64,000 nucleotides of DNA from CAG-411 sp045124315 (GCA_045124315.1 JBGVLO010000155.1:1-64000); one strand, 5' to 3'. Counted from the first letter of the stretch, positions 26,980 through 36,358 are shown. Notes: generated by a model not told the origin, from the letters alone. A program made the numbers and translations.

Positions 26980-27023
26980 AAATCCCCCACAAACAGCGTA
27001 TTACCGCCATTTGTGGGGGATTT
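26980..27023 (+). terminator. Terminator of the XRE gene
   Basis: Arms aaatcccccacaaa and tttgtgggggattt are perfectly complementary, followed by T residues. Confidence 0.9.
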
Positions 27024-27052
27024 TTCTATTCCGACACTTTATAGATACCCAA

Positions 27053-27160
27053 TCTTTTTGAGCCTAGTGTGAAAGCGCACACCGGGAAATGTCCAGCCAT
27101 AAATAAAACTTTTAGCTATCTTGTATATCTGGCATTTTTCGAATTGCACCCTCTAAACAG
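27053..27160. repeat. Truncated family A repeat
   Basis: About 108 bases match the right half of the full element at 36641-36875: ctttttgagcctagtgtgaa, then caccgggaaatgtcc, then tatatctggcattttt, ending tgcaccctctaaacag. The left half is absent. It lies between the XRE terminator and the cyclophilin stop codon. Confidence 0.75.
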
Positions 27161-27168
27161 TAACAATT

Positions 27169-27825
27169 CTACTCCACCACGCGAATAGTAGTGATCACTG
27201 GCTGATCTTCCTTTTCTGTTGTTCCATTTCCATCCGTTACCGGAGTCTCTTCACAGATTTTATCCACGATTTCCATTCCTTCTGTCACTTCGCCAAAAGC
27301 CGCATAATCTCCATCCAAATAAGTTGCGTCTGTCTGCACGATAAAAAACTGGGAGCTGGCTCCGTCAAAATCCATGGCTCTTGCCATAGAAATCACACCT
27401 CGTTTATGAGAGATTGGATTCTCTACACCGTTGTTGGAGAATTCTCCCTTGATGGTCTGCTCTGCTCCACCGGTTCCATCTCCATTTGGATCTCCACCCT
27501 GGATCATAAATCCATTGATGATACGGTGAAAAGTAAGTCCATCATAGAACCCTTCCTTTGCAAGTTTCACAAAGTTCGTAACAGTAATTGGTGCAGTATC
27601 TGCATATAGGTCTAATTTGATGGTACCATAGTCCTGCACTTCAATCTCCACTTTATGTGTTCCAGACAAAAGTTCCACTTCTTCCTGTCCTTCCGTTACT
27701 GACTCTGCTTCTGTTTCCTGTGCACCTGTAGTATCCGTTGTATTTGATTTTTCTGTAGGACCACATCCCACAAGGCATACTGCCATCAATGCTGTTGCAA
27801 GTAACAATCGAATTTGTTTTCTCAT
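27169..27825 (-). CDS. Cyclophilin-type peptidyl-prolyl isomerase, lipoprotein
   Basis: This 218-residue protein has a lipoprotein signal peptide with the lipobox LVGC at about 18-21, so it should be anchored on the outer face of the membrane. A Ser/Thr/Glu-rich spacer follows, then the cyclophilin domain: FVKLAKEGFYDGLTFHRII with the catalytic Arg, then MIQGGDPNGDGTGG and SQFFIV. It should assist folding of exported proteins. AGGAGG lies eight bases before the ATG. It appears monocistronic. Confidence 0.92.
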   Translation of the reverse strand: MRKQIRLLLATALMAVCLVGCGPTEKSNTTDTTGAQETEAESVTEGQEEVELLSGTHKVEIEVQDYGTIKLDLYADTAPITVTNFVKLAKEGFYDGLTFHRIINGFMIQGGDPNGDGTGGAEQTIKGEFSNNGVENPISHKRGVISMARAMDFDGASSQFFIVQTDATYLDGDYAAFGEVTEGMEIVDKICEETPVTDGNGTTEKEDQPVITTIRVVE

Positions 27826-27961
27826 ATTCTTTTCCTCCTGTTTCTTCCTAGATTTTGATCTTATTCAAAGCTCTGTCTTTTTCCAAACAGACCGCCTTTT
27901 CAATTATACACACAAATTTACGTTTTTCCTAGCCTTTTTGTAACTGTTCACTTTCAATGTC

Positions 27962-28167
27962 ATGATGCTGGATTCAAAAAGTATTTTACACCCAATGACA
28001 CCTACGAATTGCTACGCTGCAAGCAGCTCCCGCAATTCTACAAACATTCGGAATTCGCGGGATTTACTGCATAAATCGCTACTTCCTCATGTTTGACGGG
28101 TCCCAAGGACATTCACCCACAATTGAGCAAGCTCATGTGGGTTCAGACCTTTTGACCCTGGTATCAT
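27962..28167. mobile_element. Family C repeat, 206 bp, with inverted ends (MITE-like)
   Basis: The left end (atgatgctggattcaaaaag) and right end (ccttttgaccctggtatcat) are imperfect inverted repeats. The interior has further inverted segments, for example cccacaattgagc against gctcatgtggg. Related ends occur at 10650-10682 and 63523-63569. The right end overlaps the stop codon of the aminotransferase gene. No coding capacity. Confidence 0.65.
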
Positions 28168-29330
28168 ATCATTCCACTTTCTTTTATTTTTTTCAGAGCT
28201 TCTTTGATTTCCTCCACAGAGAGCACCAATGCAAAACGCACATACCCTTCACCCATGGTTCCAAAGGCAACTCCAGGGGTACAAAGTACACCTGTCTTTT
28301 CCAATAACTCCATACAAAATTGCTGGGATGAAGTATACTTACTTGGCAATTTTACCCAAGCGAACATGGTTCCTTTGCTGTCTCTTACCTCCCATTCTAT
28401 GTCTCTTAATCCACCACACAAAGCATCTCTTCTCTTTTGATACTTCTCACATTGCTCCTTCACACCATCTCTTGGTCCTCTTAAGGCTGCAATGGCTGCA
28501 TGCTGAATCGGCAAAAACATTCCAAAATCATACTGGCTTCTCAGCAGTTTTAATGCATCCACTATTTTTTTATTTCCTACCACATAAGATACTCTAGCCC
28601 CTGTCATATTAAATGTCTTTGATAAAGAGAAAAACTCTACTCCCACTTCCTTTGCGCCTTCATACTCTAGAAAAGAACCTCCGTAAGCTCCATCGTAAAT
28701 GATATCTGAATATGCATTGTCATGAATAATCATAATCTCATATTTTTTTGCAAAGGCGATCAATTCCTCATAAAATTCTTTCGGTGCAACTGCACAAACC
28801 GGATTATAGGGATAGGAAACCATCATATATTTTGCTTTCTTTGCCACATCCTCCGGTATGGCCTTTAAGTCAGGAAGAAAGTCATTTTCTTCTCTTAATT
28901 CATAAAAATACAACTCCGCTGCTCCCAGATATGCCCCCACCTCAAAAACAGGGTACCCAGGATTAGGAAGTAACACCACATCTCCCGGATCACAGAGCGC
29001 CATTCCTATATGAGCCACTCCTTCCTGGGAACCATTCACCGATGTAATCTCCTCTGTGGATACTTCCACATGAAATCTGTCTTTGTAGTAATCTTTCACT
29101 GCTTCTAACATTTCTGGAAGATCCTGCAAAGAATAGTGAAAATTGTCTGGATCCTTTGCAGCTTCCATCAACGCCTCTTGTATATGTGGAAATACCGGAA
29201 AATCCGGTGTACCAACCGAAAAGTTATATACTTTTCTTCCACTTTTTTCAAATTCTTCCTTTTTCTCATTCAGCGCTGCAAATATTCCAGTCTGAAAATG
29301 GTCTAATCGTTTTGCCGTCTTTATTTCCAT
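28164..29330 (-). CDS. Pyridoxal-phosphate aminotransferase, class I/II
   Basis: This 388-residue fold-type I aminotransferase has the PLP-binding Lys in SLSKTFNMTGAR, the Asp of IIHDNAYSDI, and the N-P motif of SYPYNPVCA. A substrate-carboxylate Arg lies near the C-terminus (EGYVRFALV). The N-terminal pattern YNFSVGTPDFP resembles aspartate, alanine or LL-diaminopimelate aminotransferases; the substrate cannot be read from the sequence. It is monocistronic between two repeat elements. The stop codon lies within the end of the family C repeat. Confidence 0.88.
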   Translation of the reverse strand: MEIKTAKRLDHFQTGIFAALNEKKEEFEKSGRKVYNFSVGTPDFPVFPHIQEALMEAAKDPDNFHYSLQDLPEMLEAVKDYYKDRFHVEVSTEEITSVNGSQEGVAHIGMALCDPGDVVLLPNPGYPVFEVGAYLGAAELYFYELREENDFLPDLKAIPEDVAKKAKYMMVSYPYNPVCAVAPKEFYEELIAFAKKYEIMIIHDNAYSDIIYDGAYGGSFLEYEGAKEVGVEFFSLSKTFNMTGARVSYVVGNKKIVDALKLLRSQYDFGMFLPIQHAAIAALRGPRDGVKEQCEKYQKRRDALCGGLRDIEWEVRDSKGTMFAWVKLPSKYTSSQQFCMELLEKTGVLCTPGVAFGTMGEGYVRFALVLSVEEIKEALKKIKESGMI

Positions 29331-29380
29331 CGTTTCCTACTTCCTTTCTATCTTTTCAGTATATCCAAATATCTTATAGA

Positions 29381-29510
29381 TTACAGTTCAAAGATATGTG
29401 AACTGCAACGGATTTTGGCAATGATTCGCATGTAAAATTTCCCAAATCTGCACACAATAAACTTCCATACGATATTTTCGGTATCGAAAACACCTACCTC
29501 CGAACAGTAA
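29381..29510 (-). mobile_element. Family B repeat, 130 bp, complete copy
   Basis: Ends ttacagttca and cgaacagtaa are near-inverted repeats. The reverse complement aligns throughout with the element at 13453-13585, including ggtaggtgttttcg and gtgtgcagatttggg. It fills the gap between the aminotransferase start and the ABC permease stop, ending only three bases from the latter. Confidence 0.75.
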
Positions 29511-29513
29511 CTC

Positions 29514-31439
29514 TTATAGTGCTACAAATCCATATAAGAATACGGACAACAATCCTAGTACGCAGCCTCCTCCAATTCCAATTTTCGTTCTGCTTCCAAT
29601 CCATTGAATCATACTTGTCCCATAACACATGGCCGTTACTACTGCAATTTCCTTTCCCGGTAGTTTTCCCACTAAACTGACAAAACATAAGCATAATAGA
29701 AAAATCCCTGCTGCATTCATAAGCAATCGGATCCATTGTACTCCAATACGGTCTTTTATCCACACAATGTCCCGACATTCTACCTTATTTTCCACAAAAT
29801 CCACATAACTACACAGAATAAGCATAGCTGCGGGCATGACCACGCTGCTCCACTGGAACAATGACAACATATTTCCCTGTAGCTCATGGCCATTCATCTG
29901 TGACCAGAGTCCAAATGCAACTGCAATTACGCAAAATGTATATAGGAAGCTTTTTCCATACCCAAGACGCATCTGGTATGTAAATACACTCCGATCCATA
30001 TCCAATTCTCTGGCATTGCGCTCTTCCCGTAACTGATTAAGTTTTCTATATAGTATCGTATTCTTATACTTTTGTTTTCTCCATTCTTTCCTTCTGTTTT
30101 TCCTCTCCTGTTCCTCTCCCCCTCGTTTTTTCCTGTATTTTCTTAAAACAAGCATCATACAAACTATACTAACTATCACATATCCCAATCGATTTTCCCA
30201 GATATTCCAACGAAATGTTTCCAACAATTCCGGTTGTCCGATGTAGTCAAAACGCAGAACAGGAAATACTCCCTTTATTCCAAATGGAATCAAGAAGGAA
30301 ATCATAAAGCACAATCCTTGCAATACAAAAGGCGGAAAAGGTTGTTCCGTGTATAGGATCAACAGCATTCCTACGCTTAAGAATAGTAAAATTTCTGGAA
30401 TGATCCATAGAAAAAACACCTGATATAATTCAAGAAAATCCATGGTATAGCCAAACATTTTGGCCCTTGCACTCAAAATCCCATTGACCAGGGTAACACA
30501 GAGCAAACCAGGTAGAATGGCAGCAAACAACATGCTCCCAAGCTTTTGAAAGAAATAAGCTACATCGGATTGCATTTTCATGTACAAAATGTCCTGTAAA
30601 TTTACCGTAACCAACTCATAAAAAATCCACAAAAGTACTGCGATCATACAGGCTCCATAACACATTCCTATTCGGTCCATTACAAAACCTGTAAACAATT
30701 GATCATAAGAATACTTGGACACCAAGTCCTGATATCGTCGAAGGGCTTCTGTCTGATCCAGTTCCTTAAATGCTCCGGATGGGCGATAGATGCGCTGAAA
30801 GTCCCAATTGTAACTCATCTTTACATAATACAATTGCGAATATGTATAACCCCGATATGCCTGATTACCATAGTAACTGTTACCACCAATCACCTGATCG
30901 GCCTCACTCTTTAATTCCTCTATTTCTTGCATATCTGTAGACAAAGATAATTTTTGAAACAAATCCGTATCCATTCGTGCTAATTGACCCACCGAGTAAG
31001 TTCCATTTTCCAATTGTTCTGCGCAGATAGCAGCAATGCGTTCCAATTGTTTTCTCTGGTCAGGAGAAACCGGAATCCTTCTGGCGTTTTCTGCCTGTTC
31101 AATCTCCTGTTGAACCCGATGTCGTTCCTCCAAAATTGTATTTAGTCCGTCCTTATCTTTGTATAATTCCGTATTCTTATTTAAGGACACATCCAGATAA
31201 GTTTTCTCAAGCTTATAATCGATCAATGTATCATCAAAGCTACTGTTTCTCAAAACATTTTTCTGAGAATCCACAATAATCTGTCTCACCCAAAAATGTT
31301 CTTGGTCCATAGGTGCCATGTTCTTTCCCAGTTCCCACGGTCTAAGGCTCATACAAACAGACGCCACAAAAAATAGGCAAAACAGCCAATAGACCTTGTG
31401 TTTTCGTATCATTCTCCATTCAAATCCTAAGGTCTGCAT
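29514..31439 (-). CDS. ABC transporter permease-like membrane protein
   Basis: This 641-residue protein has an N-terminal membrane helix (VYWLFCLFFVASVCM), a large extracytoplasmic loop of roughly 200 residues (about 40-240), then a block of about five or six helices, a basic cytoplasmic segment (RKYRKKRGGEEQERKNRRK) and a second block of about five helices. This layout resembles ABC-2-type export permeases. It overlaps the ATP-binding protein gene by 13 bases, so the two form an operon. GAGG precedes the ATG by seven bases. The exported substrate is unknown. Confidence 0.75.
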   Translation of the reverse strand: MQTLGFEWRMIRKHKVYWLFCLFFVASVCMSLRPWELGKNMAPMDQEHFWVRQIIVDSQKNVLRNSSFDDTLIDYKLEKTYLDVSLNKNTELYKDKDGLNTILEERHRVQQEIEQAENARRIPVSPDQRKQLERIAAICAEQLENGTYSVGQLARMDTDLFQKLSLSTDMQEIEELKSEADQVIGGNSYYGNQAYRGYTYSQLYYVKMSYNWDFQRIYRPSGAFKELDQTEALRRYQDLVSKYSYDQLFTGFVMDRIGMCYGACMIAVLLWIFYELVTVNLQDILYMKMQSDVAYFFQKLGSMLFAAILPGLLCVTLVNGILSARAKMFGYTMDFLELYQVFFLWIIPEILLFLSVGMLLILYTEQPFPPFVLQGLCFMISFLIPFGIKGVFPVLRFDYIGQPELLETFRWNIWENRLGYVIVSIVCMMLVLRKYRKKRGGEEQERKNRRKEWRKQKYKNTILYRKLNQLREERNARELDMDRSVFTYQMRLGYGKSFLYTFCVIAVAFGLWSQMNGHELQGNMLSLFQWSSVVMPAAMLILCSYVDFVENKVECRDIVWIKDRIGVQWIRLLMNAAGIFLLCLCFVSLVGKLPGKEIAVVTAMCYGTSMIQWIGSRTKIGIGGGCVLGLLSVFLYGFVAL

Positions 31440-32347
31440 GCTTTTCCCTCTCTTCTGCTTTTTTCTTCTGTCCGATTTTGGTCACTCACATATAAATAGG
31501 CATCTTCCAACATAGGTTCTGTTTCCTCTGCATGGGACCATGGTTGATTTTGAGAAATCATACGGATGACAATGGTTCCATCCTGCTCCCGAATGGACTG
31601 GACTGACTGCAAAATCTTCCCATTGTCCGCAATTTCTTTTTCCCATTGTTCTTTTGTAAATGCTACCTTCCACACATGCCCTTTTGCCAATTGCAATAGT
31701 TCATTGCTATCTCCATCAAAGATCAGATTACCCGACTGTAAAATACCGATTCGATCACAAGTACTTTCAATGTCTGCCACAATATGGGTAGAGAGCAATA
31801 CAATCCGGTCATTTGCCAGAGTTCGCAGTAAATTACGAAAATGCACTCTGGACTCCGGATCCAAACCTACCGTGGGCTCATCTACGATCAGCACTTTCGG
31901 ATCCGACATAATTGCCTGTGCAATTCCCAATCTTCGTTTCATACCGCCTGACAATTCCCTCACTCGAAAATTCACCTGCTCCAGCAAGTCTACACTTTCC
32001 AATGCTTCATAAATCCGGTCATCCCTCTCCCATTTATCCTTCACACCTTCCAGCAAAAGCAAATAATCCAACATCTCATAACAGGTAAAATTGGGATACA
32101 TGGAAAATTCCTGAGGCACATATCCAATCCATTTCCGGATTTTCTTCTTTTGCTTTATGGATATGCCTTCTATGTAAACTTCTCCCCCAGAGGGTTTCTT
32201 AAGGGTGGTCAATATTTTCATAAGGGTTGTCTTTCCTGCCCCATTCTTTCCTAACAACCCATACATTCCTTTTTCAATCTGGAGAGATATGCCATTTAGG
32301 GCAACCTTCTTTCCATACTTCTTAGTCAAATTCTTAATTTCAATCAC
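31427..32347 (-). CDS. ABC transporter ATP-binding protein
   Basis: This 306-residue ATPase has Walker A GLLGKNGAGKTTLM, signature RELSGGMKRRLGIAQA, Walker B KVLIVDEPTVGLD and the switch His in LLSTHIV. I placed the start at the GTG at 32347, which follows AAGGAG with good spacing and gives the standard opening IEIKNLTKKYGKK; an ATG ten codons upstream is possible. It is paired with the permease at 29514-31439. Confidence 0.9.
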   Translation of the reverse strand: MIEIKNLTKKYGKKVALNGISLQIEKGMYGLLGKNGAGKTTLMKILTTLKKPSGGEVYIEGISIKQKKKIRKWIGYVPQEFSMYPNFTCYEMLDYLLLLEGVKDKWERDDRIYEALESVDLLEQVNFRVRELSGGMKRRLGIAQAIMSDPKVLIVDEPTVGLDPESRVHFRNLLRTLANDRIVLLSTHIVADIESTCDRIGILQSGNLIFDGDSNELLQLAKGHVWKVAFTKEQWEKEIADNGKILQSVQSIREQDGTIVIRMISQNQPWSHAEETEPMLEDAYLYVSDQNRTEEKSRREGKACRP

Positions 32348-32440
32348 TTTTTTCTCCTTCAATGAAACAGGAGCCATAACAACTCCGATGATCTAACTTC
32401 CAATGGGCTGTTACCGCTCCTGCTTTTTGGCTCGTAACTC

Positions 32441-34204
32441 TTATTTTACAAAGTTCTTATTCTTAATCATATCTTTTACCAATGCTACAAAATCTTCTGT
32501 AGAAACTGTTGTAGTCTCCTGTTTTCCATGTAAACGATAAGTAACGGTCTTGTCGTTTTTCTCGTTGTTACCCAAAACTAATAAGTATGGTACTTTCTGC
32601 ATCTGGCCTTCACGCATACGATATCCCAGCTTTTCGGAACGGGCATCCAATTCTACACGGATGTTTTCATCCTCTAACATCTTGTATACTTCTTCTGCAT
32701 ATGCCAATAATTCTTCATCATCATTCTTAACCGGCAATACTTTTACCTGAGTTGGAGCAAGCCACAATGGAAGATTTCCCTTTGTCTCCTCTAAAATGTA
32801 TGCCATAAAACGATCCAAAGATCCTAAGATTGCTCTATGAAGTACAACCGGTGTCTGTTTTGTGCTGTCCTTATCTACATACCCCAAATCAAACTTAGCA
32901 GGTAAACAGAAGTCTAACTGACAAGTAGATAATGTATATTCATTTCCTACCGCTGGTTTTACATTTACATCTAACTTAGGTCCATAGAAGGCTGCCTCAC
33001 CAATTTCCTCTGTGTATGGAATACCCAAATCGTTCATAACCTCTCTCAAAGCGTTCTCCGCTGTATTCCACATCTCATCATCCTGATGATACTTCTCTGT
33101 ATCTTCCGGATCTCTAAGAGATAATACACAGCGATAATCGGTAATATTGAAATCTTTGTATACATCAAAGATCAAATCCACTACCTTAGAGAATTCCTCT
33201 TTAATTTGGTCTGGTGTTACAAACAAATGTGCATCATTCTGACAGAAATGTCTTCCTCTTTCAATACCCTTTAAGGTACCACTTGCTTCGAAACGGAAGT
33301 CATGTGCAATCTCGCCGATACGAATCGGAAGATCTTTATACGAATGCATACGGTTTGCATAAATCATCATGTGATGTGGACAGTTCATTGGACGAAGTAC
33401 AAAAGACTCTCCCTCGACTTCCATGGCAGGGAACATGTTCTCTTTGTAATGATCCCAGTGTCCGGATGTTTTGTAAAGATTTACCGTACCTACACAAGGT
33501 GTCATAACATGCTGATATCCTAGTTTTCTTTCCTTCTCTTTAATGTAGTTCTCTAATTCCTGCCATACGGTATATCCTTTTGGCAAGAACATTGGAAGAC
33601 CTCTACCAATCAGGTCATCCACCATGAATAACTGCATATCTTTTCCGATTTTTCTATGGTCACGCTCTTTGGCTTCCTCTAACAACTGTAAATGTGCTTC
33701 TAACTCTTCTGGAGTAGGGAAACATACACCATAAATTCTCTGCAATACCTTATTTTTTGCATCACCTTTCCAGTACACACCGGAATGCTTTACTAACTTA
33801 AAGTATCTACAAAGCTTAACATTGTCTACATGAGGTCCTCTACAAAGATCGGTAAAGTCTCCCTGATCGTACACGGTAATCTCTCCATCTTCCAAGTTCG
33901 AGATTAAGTCTAACTTATACTCATCTTCTTTGAAGAATTCCAAAGCTTCTGCTTTTGACATCTCACGGCGCATGATCTTCTTTCCGCTCTTGCAGACTTT
34001 CTTCATCTCTTTTTCAATCTTCTGCAAGTCTTCGTCACGGATTACTTCTTCTCCCAAATCAATGTCATAGTAAAATCCTTCTGATACTACCGGTCCTACC
34101 CAGAACTTTGCCTGTGGATACAAATGCTTCACTGCCTGCGCCAACACATGGGCACAAGAGTGGTTCAGTGTTTTTAATGATTCTTCTTCTTTGAAATCTA
34201 CCAT
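32441..34204 (-). CDS. thrS: Threonyl-tRNA synthetase (short form without TGS domain)
   Basis: This 587-residue enzyme attaches threonine to tRNA-Thr. The N-terminal editing domain is present: HSCAH near residue 15 and CRGPHVDN near 120. The class II core has motif 2 (FRFEASGTLKGIERGRHF), zinc ligands (Cys of MNCPHHM and His residues further on) and motif 3 (ILGSLDRFMAYILEE). The TGS domain found at the N-terminus of many ThrRS is missing, and the protein begins directly with the editing domain. A T-box leader lies upstream. Confidence 0.96.
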   Translation of the reverse strand: MVDFKEEESLKTLNHSCAHVLAQAVKHLYPQAKFWVGPVVSEGFYYDIDLGEEVIRDEDLQKIEKEMKKVCKSGKKIMRREMSKAEALEFFKEDEYKLDLISNLEDGEITVYDQGDFTDLCRGPHVDNVKLCRYFKLVKHSGVYWKGDAKNKVLQRIYGVCFPTPEELEAHLQLLEEAKERDHRKIGKDMQLFMVDDLIGRGLPMFLPKGYTVWQELENYIKEKERKLGYQHVMTPCVGTVNLYKTSGHWDHYKENMFPAMEVEGESFVLRPMNCPHHMMIYANRMHSYKDLPIRIGEIAHDFRFEASGTLKGIERGRHFCQNDAHLFVTPDQIKEEFSKVVDLIFDVYKDFNITDYRCVLSLRDPEDTEKYHQDDEMWNTAENALREVMNDLGIPYTEEIGEAAFYGPKLDVNVKPAVGNEYTLSTCQLDFCLPAKFDLGYVDKDSTKQTPVVLHRAILGSLDRFMAYILEETKGNLPLWLAPTQVKVLPVKNDDEELLAYAEEVYKMLEDENIRVELDARSEKLGYRMREGQMQKVPYLLVLGNNEKNDKTVTYRLHGKQETTTVSTEDFVALVKDMIKNKNFVK

Positions 34205-34254
34205 TTTCTATTCTCCTTTATATTAATCTACTCCGGCATTGGGAATCATAATTA

Positions 34255-34510
34255 ATGTAAAAATTGCACCCTCAATCATGCTTTCACATGACTAAGGGTG
34301 CAAATCTATTACACGGTTCCACCTTATATTTTTCTTCATTGTGGCTTTTAACGCTGCCTAACGGTCTTGTTTCTAAGATAAACTCTTCCCCAAGACGACT
34401 CGGGAGTGGTCTTCCTATTCTTCCTCATAAGTGACTCACACCAACCGCCACTCTCTCTGAATGATTTCAAACAGTACTCTTTCCTTCAATGCCTTTAAAC
34501 TCTGTATCAC
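34255..34510 (-). promoter_or_regulatory. T-box leader (riboswitch) of thrS
   Basis: On the minus strand the T-box sequence aggtggaaccgtg lies at 34312-34324. It is followed by a terminator hairpin (34264-34303; arms ttgcaccctcaatcatg and catgactaagggtgcaa) and a T run. Upstream are stem I features, including agagagtggcggttggtg. The probable specifier is the Thr codon ACC at 34408-34410 in ggaagaccactcccgagt. Uncharged tRNA-Thr should promote read-through into thrS. Confidence 0.92.
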
Positions 34511-34528
34511 CTTACCATATTTTCAGCA

Positions 34529-34642
34529 AAAATGCAAGAAATATCTCCTCAAAAAAACGCTTTTAACTTTTTTTGCTGCTGTCATAGCCAACGTACCTAC
34601 TATTCGATCATGATAAAACACTTCCAATTTATCTATTTTCAT
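34529..34642 (-). pseudogene. hipA stump (N-terminal remnant only)
   Basis: An ATG overlapping the end of the XRE gene opens a 37-codon frame, MKIDKLEVFYHDRIVGTLAM then TAAKKV. This closely resembles the first 25 residues of HipA-family kinases. After that the sequence leaves the family and stops, and the thrS T-box begins about 20 bases on. The kinase domain is absent. It is interpreted as a toxin gene deleted almost completely. Confidence 0.55.
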
Positions 34643-34910
34643 TAATAACCTCCTCTATACTGTTATATGGAACATCTGTAAACAATTGTCTGATTTCACT
34701 TCCCACATCCAGTGCTACCGCTATTTTTGTAAGAGAAAGTAACGAAATCTGCCCAGTTCCTTCAAACCTCTTGATCGATCCCAAACTAACACCGGATTTC
34801 ATGCTTAACTGTTGTTGTGATATTTTCTTCCGTTTCCTTAGTAATTTTACCCTATATGCCAATGCCTGATCCATTTCTTCCGGAGTTTCCCACACTAATG
34901 CTTCTCTCAT
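34629..34910 (-). CDS. XRE-family regulator, HipB-like antitoxin (orphan)
   Basis: This 93-residue protein has a helix-turn-helix: LLRKRKKISQQQLSMKSGVS then LGSIKRFEGTGQISLLSLTK. The pattern, size and position just before a hipA-like start fit a HipB-type antitoxin and operator-binding protein. I chose the ATG at 34910, seven bases after GGAAGGA; an ATG at 34943 lacks a clear site. The downstream partner is reduced to a stump, so this is probably an orphan antitoxin. Confidence 0.78.
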   Translation of the reverse strand: MREALVWETPEEMDQALAYRVKLLRKRKKISQQQLSMKSGVSLGSIKRFEGTGQISLLSLTKIAVALDVGSEIRQLFTDVPYNSIEEVINENR

Positions 34911-35022
34911 TTTACTTTCCTTCCCCTTTCCAGAGTGATTCATTTTTTAACCCCCGCAGAACAATATAGCTAATATATTATACATAATACCACATTATGT
35001 AATACTATGTCTAATATATTAG

Positions 35023-36345
35023 CTATCTTTCAAAATACTTTTGTTTCCAAATGATATCTTCCTCTTTCTTCAAATCTTTTGTATAGACTAGATATCTCTT
35101 TAGTATCCGATTTGAGAACTTCTTCCCAAATACATCCAAAGATCTATGTGCCTTATATCCGGAAGACTTTATTTCCAGCGGACACACCTTATTTTTTCTC
35201 GCCAGCAGAAAATCAACTTCATAATTATGTCTGGATTTCTCATTCATAAATGTATAATAAAAAAGTTCATTTCCATTGGCTGTCAAAATTTGTGCAACCA
35301 CATTTTCATAAAGATATCCCAGGTTAGCACCCAACTTATCATTCAAAAGTTTATCATAAATGATATTCTCAGTAAAATCTTTATCTTTAAACATCAACGT
35401 TACAAACAGCCCTGTATCACATAGAAATAGCTTAAACTTTTCTAAATCCTTATTACTTGCCATTCCTACATTTGGATCATTTGCATGGTAGGACACTAGA
35501 ACAGTTTTAGAATCCTTCAATTCAGCAATCAGTTCAAGGATACTATTTGCTCTTTCTCCTTCCAAGACACTGGAAACCTGATACCTTGAAGCATTTTTGT
35601 TCAGCTGTGCCGGTATCCCATCAAACAAAAGAGAAACTCGACCTGTTGGATCTATCTTTTTGAAATCATCCTCATATAAGTTCAATATATCTCTCTTAAT
35701 CTCGTCCACTTTTCGAAAGTTGTTCGTTTCTATATACTCATTTACTGCTTGTGGCATACCACCGACCAACATATACAACCGAAAATCTCTCAGTAGTCTT
35801 CGATTCATCTGTTCCCCCACAGATTTCTCTGCTTGAAATATTTTTTTTAGAAGAGGAATCGTCGTCTTATCTCCAATTGCCCACAGAAATTCTTCATAAT
35901 CCATTGGATACATTTCAATCTTTCTCTCTTCACTTGGAATAAGAATATCCTGCACATTCTTCTTAATTGAAATCAATGAACCCGTTTCAATATAGTCATA
36001 TCTATGATCTTTAACCAATGATTTAATTGCCTGCCTTGCCAATGGACAAAGTTGAACCTCATCAAAAATAATCAACGATTTTCTTTCATGCAAATCTACC
36101 CTATACTGCAACTGTAATTGCAAAAATAAGTAATCTAAATCTGATATATCCTCAAACAATTCCTTAACCGTCTTTGAAGCAGTGGCAAAATCAATTAATA
36201 TATAACTCTCATATTCGTTTTTTCCAAATTCCTCTACCACTGTAGATTTTCCTATACGTCTTGCTCCCTCTACCAAAAGTGCAGTCTTTCCATCCGACTC
36301 TTTCTTCCACTCTAGCAGTTTTTCATAAATTTTCCTTCTAAACAT
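35023..36345 (-). CDS. ATP-binding protein, AAA_14 / DUF4143 family
   Basis: This 440-residue protein has Walker A EGARRIGKST at 26-35, Walker B SLIIFDEVQLCP, and the family motif DYIETGSLIS. The C-terminal DUF4143 region has a PD-(D/E)XK-like core, YEVDFLLAR followed by PLEIKSSGY. I chose the ATG at 36345 because GGAGG lies five bases upstream; an upstream ATG would place the coding region across the operator repeats. The protein is related in architecture to the ATPases at 22291 and 50827. Its function is unknown. It carries three phased repeats in its promoter. Confidence 0.87.
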   Translation of the reverse strand: MFRRKIYEKLLEWKKESDGKTALLVEGARRIGKSTVVEEFGKNEYESYILIDFATASKTVKELFEDISDLDYLFLQLQLQYRVDLHERKSLIIFDEVQLCPLARQAIKSLVKDHRYDYIETGSLISIKKNVQDILIPSEERKIEMYPMDYEEFLWAIGDKTTIPLLKKIFQAEKSVGEQMNRRLLRDFRLYMLVGGMPQAVNEYIETNNFRKVDEIKRDILNLYEDDFKKIDPTGRVSLLFDGIPAQLNKNASRYQVSSVLEGERANSILELIAELKDSKTVLVSYHANDPNVGMASNKDLEKFKLFLCDTGLFVTLMFKDKDFTENIIYDKLLNDKLGANLGYLYENVVAQILTANGNELFYYTFMNEKSRHNYEVDFLLARKNKVCPLEIKSSGYKAHRSLDVFGKKFSNRILKRYLVYTKDLKKEEDIIWKQKYFER

Positions 36346-36358
36346 AATTGCCTCCAAA

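Noticed and set aside
28164..29330. Assignment of the aminotransferase as LL-diaminopimelate aminotransferase
   Set aside because: The fold and PLP site are clear, but no substrate-specific residues could be read with confidence, so no gene symbol is given.
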